A stretch of DNA of 64,000 nt from Prochilodus magdalenae (Eukaryota > Chordata > Actinopteri > Characiformes > Prochilodontidae): assembly GCA_024036415.1 (NCBI GenBank), contig JAMWET010005490.1:125001-189000 (forward strand), written 5' to 3'. Positions 46,319-57,953 of this stretch are shown one piece after another. Both the position numbers and the translations under genes were made by a program. How positions within the stretch are numbered: the stretch's first letter is position 1; each line of letters starts with the position of its first letter. Under the pieces are notes generated by a model. It was not told the origin of the DNA. It saw only the letters and a program-made list of their open reading frames with translations, and did no database searches.

Positions 46319-49300
46319 CTGTAATATGGAAGCTGACAAGCCTATTCTGATCGGAGGTGTCCCAGTCGCGAGTGCTGAGTACTGATACGACTTCTCCGAT
46401 TGGATCACTCTCCCTCACGGCACCCCTGTAGTAGCCCCTCTCGAAGGTCGGAGGGTTGTCGTTGACGTCGGCAATGGCAACAGTAACCACGGCAGTGGAG
46501 GAGAGAGAGACTAGCTCTCCTAGATCTGACGCCACCACACTGAAGGTGTAGGATGGACATATTTCATGGTCCAGGTCGCCAAGGGTTGTGATCCATCCTG
46601 TTTTGCTATCGATTGCAAACACGGAGACGGAGGTTCTACCAGAGGTGCGGTCCTTCTCCTGGTTCAGAGTTGGCCCAAGGCTGTAGGTGACCTGGCCATT
46701 TGACCCCCAGTCCGGGTCCAGAGCACGTACCTGGATGACCCTTGTTCCTACTGGCATGCCCTCCATAACCATAGCTATGTAAGAGCTAGTCTCAAAGGAC
46801 GGCTTGTTGTCATTCACGTCTAGCACCTTCACCTCTACATCTACTACGGACATGGATTCAACCAAAGCTTGTCTCATGGCGGCCGACACTTTGAAGCGGT
46901 AGATGCTGACTTGCTCATAGTCCAGTGCATTAACAAGCCTGATAAGACCAGTCTCTCGCTCCACCAGAAATGTTCCGCCCTGGTTGCTCTCCATGGTCTC
47001 ACCGTTGACTACCGCAAAAGCTCCCGTCTGACCTGGACCCAGGTACACCGAACCTAAAGCTGTCCCTACAGGAGTGTCCTCTGGAATAGTGAAAGAGTAC
47101 TGGGGCTGAGTGAACGTTGGTATGTTGGCATCTGGTTGCAGGACATGGATGAAGGCAGACACCAACGAGTGTTTAGCAGGGACTCCGCCATCTGTGGCTT
47201 TAACAAAGAAGGAGAGAACCGTTCCTCTTAAATGAGCCATGCTTCCTTTCGTGACCATCCAGCCACTGTCAGGCTCAATCTCCAACACGTCAACTAGTGG
47301 AAGACGAGCCTCGCTGTACAGGGAGTAACTCACTCGTCCGTTATCTCCGGCATCCGGGTCCTGGGCTTGGATCTGAGTCACCAGCGAACCCATGGCTACG
47401 TTAGACTTAATGCTAACCCTGTACTCCACAGCCCTAAACCGTGGCGCGTTATCATTCTCGTCGGTTAGCATCACCCTAACAGTGCAAAAGGATGCCCGCC
47501 CGCCTCCATCGAGAGCCATCACCGTCAGCACGATGTCCCTGTTCACAGGATTCTCTCGGTCCAATTTCTGAGCAGTGGTGATCACTCCATCTGTCCCTAT
47601 GCTAAACTGGGTTTTCCCAAGGTCGTTGATGAATGAGTACATGATCTGACCAAAAAGTCCAGAGTCCTCATCAGTGGCCCGCACCTGAATAACTCTGGTT
47701 CCCGCGGGTGCGTTCTCTCGCACCTCAGCCAGGTAAAACCTCTGGCTAAAGACAGGGCTGTACAAGTTAGCCCCCAGGATCTTTATGTTGACCTGTGCTG
47801 TGCTAGTGAACACTCCGTCAGATACAGACACGTTGAGGACGTAGGCCGGCCGCATGCCTTGCCTCCGTTGGTTGGACAAGGAGATGACTCCTGTCTGGGA
47901 GTCTACAACAAAGTTCATTCTGTCATCTCCAGAGAGTATGCTGTACTTTAGCCTGTCAGCATCTGAGCTATCTGCATCAGAAGCTTGGACGCAAGTCACA
48001 AAGTGTCCCCTGGGAGCCAGTTCGCTGATAAAAGCCTCATAGAGTGGCTGGTTGAAGGATGGAGGGTTGTCATTTGTGTCATTCACCGTGACAGTAACCA
48101 TGACCTCGCTACTTTGGGCCGGAGAGCCACTGTCTGTTGCCCGGGCAATAAAGTTGAAGCTCTGGATAAGCTCGTAGTCTAAAAGGCGGGCTGTCAGGAC
48201 AAGACCACTGCTGCTGTCGATATGGAAGTAGTCTGTGCTGTTGAAAGCGTCCGAGAGAATCTGATAGCGAATGGCACTGTTTTTTTCTGAGTCCTTATCT
48301 GTTGCCAAGAGCTGTACGACTGACGTCCCAATCATGGAGTTCTCAGCCAGCATGGAGGAATATGAGGCTTTCTCGAACACAGGTGCATTGTCATTAACAT
48401 CTACAACAACAATATCAACATCTACTTCTGATCTCGCTCCAGTCAGTGTGTCAGTGGACCTGACCGTTAGCCTGTAGTAGGACGTCGTCTCGTAATCTAA
48501 AGGGTAAACGACGCTAATCACACCACTGTCAAATCCAATGTCAAAACGAAGAGAGGAATCTCCATCCACAATGGTGTAGATGATATTCTGTCCCTCAGGA
48601 CTCGTAGCATTAATGCTTAAGATAGGGGTGGACACGGCTATGTCCTCTCTAACGGAAATGCCATAAAACGGCTTGTCAAAAACAGGCATGGCTTTGTTAA
48701 CTACAGTGACTGGGAGCTCCACAGCAGTGAAAAGGGACGGGTAGCCTGCATCACGAGCAAGGACGACCACTGGGTACTCGACGTTGGACAGATCTGCTAC
48801 GAAGGCTCTTTTAAGGGTGAGTTCGCCAGTGAGACGGTTTATCTCAAAATGTCGGTGTTCCTCTTTGAGCTCGTAGGAGACTTTCCCATTTATCCCTTTG
48901 TCCAGGTCTGTGGCCGACACCTGGAATATGGACGAGCCTGGTTGGGCGTCCACCTGCACCGCAGCATAGTACGGAAGGCCGACAAACTCGGGAGCATTAT
49001 CATTGATGTCCTCCACTTGCACTCGTACAGTCACTCTGGCCACCCTTAGTCGGTCGTACTCTCGGCTCACCTCCACCACCAACTCATAAAACTCCTGTTC
49101 CTCGCGATCAAATGGGACTCCCTTGGTCTTTATGACTCCAGACGTGGGGCGGATAGTAAAGCGCGCCCCTGCGTTTAGCAGCGAATACTTAAGCGGCTCA
49201 TTTAGGCGGTTCCCAATAGCGTTGACCACCGTCACTGTAGATATGTTTGACGTGTTCTCCAGCACTGAGGAGGAGTAGGAGGGCTGGCTGAAGAGGAGGC

Positions 49301-50413
49301 CACTGTCCATAGCTTCCCGGACTAGCACAGTCACGAGAGCTGTGCAAGAGTAACGTCCATCTGACGCCTTCACGTTGAAGCGATAGCGGTCCTGGGACAG
49401 TTTGTTGTTTTTGACTGTGAGGATGCCAGAAGTGGGCTCCATGGCAAAGAGTTCCAAGTTGTTGTCAGCCAGAGAGTAGGTCAGATCATTGCTCAAGGTC
49501 ATGTCAGGGTCAGATGCTTCCACTCTCAAAACTTCCACACCGACATACGTAGGAAGCATGAGGACGGCGTCATAGGCATCCTGTGAGAACTTAGGAGGAG
49601 AGTCGTTGATGTTCACGACCTTGACCGTGACCTCAGCTGGGCTTTCAGCAGTCAATTGGGGGGTGCCACTGTCCCTCACATTGACACGGAAGTAAAACCC
49701 ACTGAAGGTCTCATAGTCTAAGTTAGCAATGGTCCTGACTGATCCGGTACCTGAGTCCACAGTGAAGAACAACTTAGCCATATCTTCCACAATCTCGAAC
49801 ACCAAAAGGGAGTTCTGGTTCCTGTCAGCATCAGTAGCTTGGATCACCAGGGGACTTCCATCCTCACCTACTACCACGCTATTGATGGGGGCCGCCTCGC
49901 TAATGCTTCCAGAGTAGCGCAGCTGTTTGAAAGCGGGCGGATTATCGTTCACATCCACCACCTGGATGTTGACTGTCGCGCTGGAAACAATCCCTGCCAT
50001 GTTGACGGCCTCAATGACCAGCATGTAGGATGCGGTGGCCTCAAAATCGAAAGCCTTCTGAGTTGTGACTACGCCAGTAAAGCGGTTGATCTGAAATTTC
50101 CGATCAAGGTTCCCTTGCGAGATGTCGTAAACGAGAGCCGAGTGGCTTACAGCGCTGATGTTGGTGACGAACGTTCCTACAGGCACGTTTTCAGTGATTT
50201 CAGCCTGGTACTCCATCTGTGTAAACTTGGGACTTGAGGAGTCGGAGAGCGAGACGGTGATCCTGGCAGTAGCTGTGGCACTTAGCGGTGGAGTGCCTCC
50301 ATCTGTGGCGCGCACGGTAAGGATGTAATGCCCGACAGATGTGAGGTCCAGCTCTCTGGCCACAGAAATGATGCCAGACAGTGAATCAATTCCAAATGCC
50401 CCTCCTGTGTTGC
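46319..50413 (-). CDS. fat3: fat3 giant exon w6: about 13 tandem cadherin repeats
   Basis: A single uninterrupted exon of 4,095 bases (1,365 codons), phase 1 in and phase 1 out. The acceptor is ctctaacag and the donor TACAG|GTGTGT. FAT1-3 genes are known for one very large internal cadherin exon, so its size fits. Repeats are delimited by linkers such as [54 protein letters not shown] and IADVNDNPP. Several linkers are degenerate: [36 protein letters not shown] and VLQPDANIP. Each repeat shows the A.DxD, LDYE/LDRE and DxG strands expected of cadherins. There is no stop or frameshift in the whole exon. Its final ITG joins GNPKGVFAL of the next exon. Confidence 0.97.
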
Positions 50414-50595
50414 CTGTTAGAGAACCGAGTAGCACACAGTAGACAGCAAAGGAGAAACAGGTCAAATACAGGAGTGGATACATACGCTGTACATAACAAG
50501 TAGATGCTGCACTTTGACGGAACCAATGAATTAATAATAAAGAGGAAAATATTTAATGACACACAGTGAGTGGATAAGACAACAGGGATACCCAC

Positions 50596-50806
50596 CCGCT
50601 TCAATGGTGTATATCAGCTCCCCGTTCCTGCCTGTGTCTCTGTCCAAGGCTGTGACCTGGACGGCAGGTGTTTCAGGACGAGCTGATTCAATCACCACTC
50701 CATCGTATACTGTGCATGTGAAAAAGGGGCTCTGGTCGTTGGAATCTTCCACATTCACTATAATCCGGGCCAGGTCTCTGTAATATGGAAACTCCTGGTC
50801 CTTCAC
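50596..50806 (-). CDS. fat3: fat3 exon w5: cadherin repeat
   Basis: This exon has 211 bases, phase 0 in and phase 1 out, between atttcctag and GCGG|GTGGGT. It encodes [17 protein letters not shown], the linker [11 protein letters not shown] (NDQ instead of NDN), then [18 protein letters not shown] and [13 protein letters not shown]. It joins [14 protein letters not shown] at the start of the giant exon. Confidence 0.92.
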
Positions 50807-50871
50807 CTAGGAAATAAAATGCAACAGAAGGATCATCTGGAGGATAATCAGATACTCCGAGAGAAAAATGG

Positions 50872-51105
50872 CACCCAGAATCAACCAACGGCAGAGGAAG
50901 TTAGTGGATGGGTTTGGCATCACGCAAGCAAGGATGAGCCTTATCGCTGTCCCTAACTGACCATATAAGGTCCCCCTGTTGTGCACGCTTTCCATTCTGA
51001 CTCATGCTGTGGGGTTGGTAGAATTCGTTGCTAGCAAAGTATGGCCCAGAGAAGAGCCTGAAAGCAGTTGGAAGAGTTGGACAGGGGTCTTATCTTAGGG
51101 CTCTG
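50872..51105 (+). mobile_element. Tc1-like family B, 5' fragment
   Basis: Begins GGCACCCAGAATCAACCAAC and includes CTTTCCATTCTGACTCATG and GTTGGAAGAGTTGGACAGGG, aligned to 7540-7795. It starts 66 bases upstream of exon w5. Confidence 0.65.
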
Positions 51106-51500
51106 GGAAGAGCAGGTGGGCCAGTTTTTATGGACGCCTTTCCTGGCCCAATTCCACGGAGAATTCCCTGTAGACTGGGATTTTCCCACTGCTGGTAGAC
51201 CCGTATGACCGTACGCTTCCATACACCTGCAGATTCAGCTACTTCCTTCACACTATGGTCTTTGGCCACGCCCACATGCAGTCCCTCCTTTTAGCCAATC
51301 ATTACCATCTGCTCTGGAGCCATTTTCCACACATGGAACGAGACATTCCCTGCACTGTAGCCCCTCCTCCCAATCTATGGATCCCGTCACTCACACCCCG
51401 CAGGTATTTATAGCCCCATCATCCTCGTGCAGCGCCATCTGCAGGAGCCTGAAGTTACTACCCCCTTGAACATGGAACTAACATTTTGTCCAGTGAGCTT
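51106..51500 (-). mobile_element. Tc1-like family A remnant
   Basis: Reverse copy; the minus strand gives GVAKDHSVKEVAESAGVWKR and TVIRVYQQW. It joins the family B fragment directly, so the two elements are nested or adjacent. Confidence 0.75.
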
Positions 51501-51589
51501 ACCTATGACAAGCAGACCCTGTTGGACATTCATTGGCTTTGTACCTCCAGATCAAGGCTGAGTCCACCGCAAGCTAACGTGTCGTCACC

Positions 51590-51775
51590 TTACTTAGATC
51601 ATCTGAGAGCCAGGATAACAATACAACGGGAAACTAGAGACCACAGAGCCGCAGTATTTACAGAGACATGGTTCTCGGTCAGAGTTCAGGCTGACAGGCT
51701 CACCCCATTCACGAGCACTCTACATAAGCCCCATTTGCCAGATGTGAAACTGCCACTAGTAATATGTTGACCCTT
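51590..51775 (+). mobile_element. LINE endonuclease fragment
   Basis: The plus strand reads DHLRARITIQRETRDHRAAV then FTETWFSVRVQADRLTPF. The L.AR...QRE.RD....FTETW pattern is the start of the endonuclease of Rex1/Babar-like LINEs. Confidence 0.7.
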
Positions 51776-51789
51776 CTTCCTGCCTATTA

Positions 51790-52030
51790 GGGGAACCACC
51801 ACACTTTAGCCACTGCAATACTGGATACTGTTGCTGGTCTGATTGTTTTGCCTGGTTCTGACTTCTGCTCGTCTCCTTACTCTGACTCAGCCCTTGCCCT
51901 CTTGGTTACGTCAGCTTTTACCTTGCTGCTGCTGTGTTGTGCTACCAGCCTGTTTAATAAACCTAGCTTAGCTTTTAGCTCAGCGCTTCACAGTCTGTCT
52001 GTCCCTCATCACAATACCATACTAACAGAC
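51790..52030 (+). mobile_element. LTR-like repeat, partial copy
   Basis: CTGGTTCTGACTTCTGCTCG, GCTGCTGCTGTGTTGTGC, TTTAATAAACCTAGCTTAGC and TTTTAGCTCAGCG match the family at 34620 and 59070. Confidence 0.5.
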
Positions 52031-52539
52031 CCTACTTCTGTATGTGTAGTTCAATAAATACTGGCCATGTAGGTCTAAATTCATCAACATATATATCAAT
52101 AAATCAACTATAACTGAAATAGAACACCTCCATGAGCAGGAATAACAACTGTGACTGGATTTGGCACGGACTGAACAAAGTCCACAGTGTTTTCACCAAA
52201 CTCTGGCGCTACTTTTATCATCACGGCTCCACTTTAGCCACTGCAATCTAAGAGCCGTACTTCTGAAACATTACCAGCATATGAATATCCCCACAAGAGA
52301 TACGAATACCCTGGATCCCATATACAGTAACATCCGTGATAACTACAGAGCTGCCCCCAGCCCCAGTTTGGACCCTCAGACCATATCTCTCTAATGCAGA
52401 CTACCCCTGTAAGTAAACAAGTCAAGGGCTGCTCTCCAGACGCTGTATTATGCGGGACTGTTTTGTATGCACAGACTGGGATGTGTCTGAAGCCACAGCC
52501 ACACAAGAGGATTCTTCCATAACCATAGAGTAGTATGAC

Positions 52540-54215
52540 GAATGCGTGACTGGTTACATCAGCACCTGCACCGACGTTACACTACCCACCATACGGGTCA
52601 GAAAAAACCCAAACCAGAGGCTCTGGATGAGGAGCCAAGTTCGACACATGCTGCATACTCGCTCCCCTGTACGGAGCCGAGTACAGAACCACAGAGTAGA
52701 GGCGGCGAAAAACAATAAGAGAGGCACAACGGCAATATAGACATAAGCTGGAGAGCCACTACTCGTCTCTACAAGGCCTATGGTCATGGGCTATAAGGAC
52801 ATCACCTCAAAAACAACCAGCTCCACCATCTCCCTCCTCAAACAGCTCAGCAAATTCTATTCCCTCTGTGTGGAACCACTTAAGAACCCCTCACCTGCTC
52901 ATGTACACAAAGCCTTGAGGGGAATAAGCCCCCACACAGCACTGGGCCCAGATAACATCCCCAGACATAGGCCACGCCCCCAACCTGCTTGAAAAACCTA
53001 GCCACTTGAGGAGCCTAGCCACTTGAGGAGCCTAGCCACTTGAAGAGCCTAGCCACTTGAAGAGCCTAGCCACTTGAGGAGCCTAGCCACTTGAAGAGCC
53101 TAGCCACTTGAGGAGCCTAGCCACTTGAAGAGCCTAGCCACATAAAGAGCCTAGCCACTTGAGGAGCCTAGCCACTTGAAGAGCCTAGCCACTTGAGGAG
53201 CCTAGCCACTTGAAGAGCCTAGCCACTTGAAGAGCCTAGTCACTTGAGGAGCCTAGCCACTTGAGGAGCCTAGCCACTTGAGGAGCCTAGCCACTTGAGG
53301 AGCCTAGCCACTTGAAGAGCCTAGCCACTTGAGGAGCCTAGCCACTTGAACAGCCTAGCCACTTGAACAGCCTAGCCACTTGAACAGCCTAGCCACTTGA
53401 GGAGCCTAGCCACTTGAAGAGCCTAGCCACTTGAGGAGCCTAGCCACTTGAAGAGCCTAGCCACTTGAAGAGCCTAGCCACTTGAGGAGCCTAGCCACTT
53501 GAAGAGCCTAGCCACTTGAGGAGCCTAGCCACTTGAGGAGCCTAGCCACTTGAGGAGCCTAGCCACTTGAAGAGCCTAGCCACTTGAAGAGCCTAGCCAC
53601 TTGAAGAGCCTAGCCACTTGAGGAGCCTAGCCACTTGTTTGAATAACTACAGGACTACAGTTTAGACAGAGTAGTTTTGACCTCCATCCAGAACAATACA
53701 CCTGAGTCACTGGACACCCTGCACACCGCCCTCATAGATCCAGCGAAGGACGTTATCCCTGCAACTCTGCACACAGCCCTGTCCCACCTGGAAATTAGGC
53801 TACCTTCACATTACAAGCCTCATTAATCATCCCTGAGCAGCTGTAAAATCCTGGGCGTGTACATCAGCAACTTCACCCAGCGGGTCAAGAAAGCACATCA
53901 GCGGCTCTAGTTTTCGGGGATGCTCAGAAAATACGTCATCAAGGGCCCTCAGGTTGTTTTAGAGCTGCATCATAGGGAGCATCCTGACTCGCCGCCTCAC
54001 TGTGTGGTTTGGAAACAACACCACCATGGCCTGCAAATGCCTGAGAAGACCGCCAAGTTGCCGTTACCCGCTCTGCAGGACTTCTGCCACCGGAGAGTCC
54101 ACAGACGTGCCTGCAGCATCAGGCAGGAAATGTCCACCCACACCCAACATATGGTTTTCATGCTGTTGCCGGGGATACAGAAGTTTGAAAGAGCCATCAG
54201 ACTGACTCTGCCCAC
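52540..54215 (+). mobile_element. LINE ORF2 fragment, split by a minisatellite
   Basis: Left part (52540-52987): VTGYISTCTDVTLPTIRVRK, then LKQLSKFYSLCVEPLKN, the region between endonuclease and reverse transcriptase. It continues with ALRGISPHTALGPDNIPRH, a motif at the start of the transcriptase. Right part (53640-54215): VWFGNNTTMACKCLRRPP, then FSCCCRGYRSLKEPSD, the C-terminal domain. The central transcriptase is missing and a 17-base minisatellite sits at the break. It has many stops. Confidence 0.75.
52988..53637 (+). repeat. 17-base minisatellite, about 38 copies
   Basis: Units of AGCCACTTGAGGAGCCT with variants GAAGAGCCT and GAACAGCCT, and one degenerate unit (CCACATAAAGAGCCT) at about 53137. 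It replaces the reverse-transcriptase centre of a LINE fragment. Confidence 0.97.
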
Positions 54216-54427
54216 CTCACCCTCCAGACACACATGCACAGATGCACATGCATACTCCATAATCCACACTCACAGACACTACCCATTCTCTGGATACATA
54301 GCCTTTGCACATGTTTTGGAATTTTGTATGTGTGTAATGTATTCATGTGTATGTACGGAATAGAAGGAAGTGTGGGATTGAAGGTGTTGGGAAGGAAGAT
54401 AAAAGTTACCGGGAACTATAAAAGATA

Positions 54428-54950
54428 TTGGGAATATTTATTGAGCTACACATACAGAAGTCTGTCTCTCAGTATGGCGTCGGGTCGCCGTGTTTGCTAA
54501 CCCAACACGCCAGACGTCTCGGTATGGAGCTGTAGAGGTTCCTAATGGTGTCCTGTGATAATCCATCCCATGCGGCTTGAACATCCTCACACAGTTCCTG
54601 CAGATGGTGCGGTAGGGGTGGAGGTGGAGGGACACCAGGCCTTCTGGACGTGTGACGCGTGAGAGCAAACCGTTCAACTTGACACTGACCACGGTGCCTC
54701 CGCACCAAGACAAAAGCAGGACTCGTCACTGAAGATGACTCGCAGCCATTCTGGTGATGCTGACGTGGTGTTAAGGACAGTCGTCGGCTATCTGTGTACA
54801 TGTGGTGCAGACGTCTGCCAATGATGTTAGCACTAACAGGATGACTCATGGAGGACACCACTGCTCGCTGAATGTCAGTCAGGTACGGAGATAAGCCCGT
54901 CCTTGCTTACTCGCATGTCTCAGGATGTCAAACCGACGCACCAAGTTTCG
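54428..54950 (-). mobile_element. Tc1-like family B, reverse copy
   Basis: The minus strand reads SSVTSPAFVLVRRHRGQCQV in one frame. In another it gives LHPYRTICRNCVRMFKPHG, and the C-terminal piece HHLQELCEDVQAAWDGLSQD ends PRRLACWVSKHG. It has the shared deletion joint. Confidence 0.82.
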
Positions 54951-55157
54951 TTCCAATTAGAGACGTCCCTCTAGAGGCAGCTACATTTTGACTACGGGTG
55001 AAGCAGTATGTTTATTGCCACTTGTTCGACATTTCGACTTTATTTATTTCATCTCGCATAAACATTATTGAGATAAATCATAGTATAGTACAGTGTTAAG
55101 GCATTATTTAATAGCTGAGGCTCTTAGCCAGATAATAAAGTGAGATTCGACTTTTTC

Positions 55158-55380
55158 CTTACTTGCAAGGTTAGCTCATAGCTGACGCTCTTATCCAGAG
55201 CGACTTACAAGGTTAATCATACTACAGGTGGGCCAGTGTAGTGTTTGGAGTCTTGCCCAGGGATGCTTATTGGTGTAGCACAGCCTAGTCACCCAGACCG
55301 GGATTCAAACCTGCGTCTCCCATATATGGTCGTGGCTCCCTGGCGAGTAGTAGTGTTATCTGCTGAGCTACACCCACGAC
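55158..55380 (-). mobile_element. tRNA-derived SINE, family 1 (reverse copy)
   Basis: Read on the minus strand it begins GGGTGTAGCTCAGCAGATAA, contains GGTTTGAATCCCGGTC (a B box) and ends in TCGCTCTGGATAAGAGCGTC. Confidence 0.8.
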
Positions 55381-55717
55381 ACACATACAGTCTTACACTG
55401 TGTAAGGGTGAAAAGGTGCGGTGCAGGAGCCAGACACGGGAAAAGGCACTGGTCCCGGGACTCTCTAAGGATACACGCCCAGGACACACTCCATGCGGGG
55501 TAGAAGTGGTGTTTATTGGCCCAAGCAACCACACATCTCACCATTACTGTCCGGAGTAACTTAGAAGCAGCTGCATCAGCTGGGAGGCTAGGCTACAACT
55601 AGCTCCTTCGTCCCGCGCAGAGAGCTACAGCTCAGCGAGCATGCGCAATAGTCAAGTGCACGTAATCAACTGTTACAACTGTATCCTATGGGAACAACAT
55701 CTGCACTACGCTCTTAC
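55381..55717. other. Intron, no recognised feature
   Basis: Bases 55395-55530 may be repeat-derived. Nothing coding. Confidence 0.4.
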
Positions 55718-55993
55718 CATAATAGTGAGGATATGCTGGGTGCGTGCCTCGTAGTCCAAACGATCAGCCGTGTACATGACACCAGTGCCCGGATTGATCC
55801 GGAACATGCGCATACTGGCCGGATCGACACTGCCATGGATGGAGTAGCTCAGCTTGGCGCGTTCGTCTCCATCAGTGGCTTTGATGCGCAGAATCTCTGT
55901 GTCCGCTGGAGTGTCCTCTGAAACGGAAACTTCATACATGGGCTGGGAGAACACAGGAGCGTTGTCGTTGCTGTCCAGAACCCGGACATAAAC
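55718..55993 (-). CDS. fat3: fat3 exon w4: cadherin repeat, 92 codons
   Basis: Phase 0 at both ends; acceptor ctctctccag, donor ATG|GTAAGA. It starts [15 protein letters not shown] (a canonical calcium linker), then one near-complete repeat with [39 protein letters not shown] and HILTIM. The DNA around it is intronic, with SINE and Tc1 remnants on both sides. Confidence 0.92.
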
Positions 55994-56204
55994 CTGGAGA
56001 GAGAACCGGCATAAACCAACAGGCTATAAAAACCTGGAATATTACATATAATAAAGCAGAGACATAAAAACAACGCGTCTAAGTGTCTCGGTCAGCTATG
56101 AGGAGCCGAGTAAATTAGTGTGGAGACAAAGTGGAGCATTACGATCAAGGCACACTGGAGTAGCACAAAGTCACAAAGCTAATAAATGCATTAATAAATA
56201 AAGA

Positions 56205-56290
56205 GGCAGGCCTCAGGATGACTCACGGAGGCATCACTGCTGGCTGAACGTCGCTGGGAGTTGGTTGGGTTGGTATATGTCACAGGCACA
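56205..56290 (-). mobile_element. Tc1-like family B fragment
   Basis: CAGGATGACTCACGGAGGCA and CTGGCTGAACGTC match the family B segment around GAGTCATCCTGTTAGTGC in reverse. Confidence 0.5.
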
Positions 56291-56352
56291 GTCGAGTATG
56301 GTACATGACTCTACTTATACACCTATCACCTGTAAACAAGTTATAAACACAC

Positions 56353-56489
56353 CTGTGTAGTTGCTGTATTGGTCCCATCCGTCACCTGGACGGTCATGTT
56401 GTAGAGAGACTGGGTCTCAGCATCGAGAGGCCTCGCCAACACTATGGTCCCCATCACTCTGTGGATGTCAAAAGGTCCGTCGTAGCTTC
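56353..56489 (-). CDS. fat3: fat3 exon w3: cadherin repeat core
   Basis: A short exon of 137 bases, phase 1 in and phase 0 out, bounded by tttgtggcag and CACAG|GTGTGT. It encodes [24 protein letters not shown] and [12 protein letters not shown], the second half of a cadherin fold with the usual LDxE and TVxVTDG strands. No ATG-initiated frame marks it; it was found by translating from the neighbouring exon phases. Confidence 0.87.
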
Positions 56490-57289
56490 CTGCCACAAAA
56501 CACACATCCGCATACATGTGAAATGGGAGAAGGACAGTACCTGTCTTTTGTGGATAGCATATTTATGATATCGCTGTGATGTCAAAGTTTAGCCGGGCCG
56601 GATCAGCGCTATCATTCCACCGATATCATGATTTGGTGCTTTTCCGCTTCGCTGAGAAAATCGATTCCCATGTTGAGCGGCCGTCATCAAAGTTCCTTAC
56701 GGATTTCGTAACGTCAGCCGCTTTATGCTGGCATCTTCCTCATCAGCTGCGAGCCGCTTATCGCAATCTGCCACAAAACAGCTGCAGCAGGTTCAGGCTC
56801 CTCTGCCGCGTCTCCTCAAATCATTAATTCCGGTCCACTCTGAAGGATGAGGGCAAACTCTCCGGGCACTTTTAGTATTCATTGCATGTATCTTATCCAA
56901 TTCCACTCAATTTCCACCACACTTTAGCGAGATCAGAAGAGCTGGAGTCTGGCAGGTGTCTCAGTATTCGCTGTTTACTGTAACAAGAGTTGTGTTTTTG
57001 CCCCAAGCAAGCAGAGTTCTTAAAGGAAGCATGGGAAAATCTGGAAGTCGGATAAGCTGGCCTGTAATGGCTAAAGCGAAACGCAAGCAAAATGAGAAGA
57101 GGAATTTTTTCGCCCTGTCGGTGTCGGCTGTACAGTTCCTAGCACTGGAGCTCTGGGATGGGTCTCTCGTGATGTACTTCTACCTTTCAAAGACAGATAG
57201 AAGAGGGAGAATATATGTGTGGGACAGCAGTGGTGTTGGGAAGGAAGATAAAGGTGACCAGGATCAATAACTGATTAAGAATTTAGACT
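56490..57289. other. Intron, no recognised feature
   Basis: Non-coding; unique-looking. Open frames here do not match any family I know. Confidence 0.45.
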
Positions 57290-57953
57290 GATATGATGAA
57301 TATTTATTGAGCTACACATACAGAAGTCTGTCTCTCAATATGCCATCAGTCCGCCGTGTTTGCTAACCCAACACGCCAGACGTCTCGGTATGGAGCTGTA
57401 GAGGTTCCTAATGGTGTCCTGTGATAATCCATCTCATGCAGCTTGAACATCCTCACACAGTTCCTGCAGATGGTGCGGTAGGGGTGGAGGTGGAGGGACA
57501 CCAGGTCTTCTGGACGTGTGACAACAGACCGTTCATCTTGGTGCTGACCACGGTGCCTCCACACACGGATTCGTTGGGCGTCTCCACCAAGACTAAAGCG
57601 GGACTCGTCACTGAAGATGACCCGCTGCCATTCTGAGTCACTCCATGACAGTCTGGTACGACACCACTGCAGTCTTTGGTGACGGTGACGTGGTGTTAAG
57701 GACAGTCGTGGTAACGGTCTGTGTGCATGTAGTCCTGCGTGGTGCAGCCATCTGCCAATGGTGTGGCACTAACAGGATGAATCATGGAGGACACCACTGC
57801 TCGCTGGATGTCTGTGATGGTGGTTGTTGGGTCAGTCAGGTACAGAGATAAGGCCCGGCGTTGCGAGGGTGAAACTTGAATCATTGAAATGTCTCCTGAT
57901 GTTAAACCGATCCACAAATTTTCATTCCTTTCGGTCGATTCCTTCTGGGTGCA
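57290..57953 (-). mobile_element. Tc1-like family B, most complete reverse copy
   Basis: Ends ATGATGAATATTTATTGAGC and TCCTTCTGGGTGCAAC. The minus strand reads RALSLYLTDPTTTITDIQRA, then SSMIHPVSATPLADGC, a stop, and later frames with SSSVTSPALVLVETPN and the deletion joint. Broken, non-autonomous. Confidence 0.85.

Noticed and set aside
49839..50237. Plus-strand ORF of 132 codons within the giant exon
   Set aside because: It is the antisense shadow of a strongly supported cadherin coding frame.
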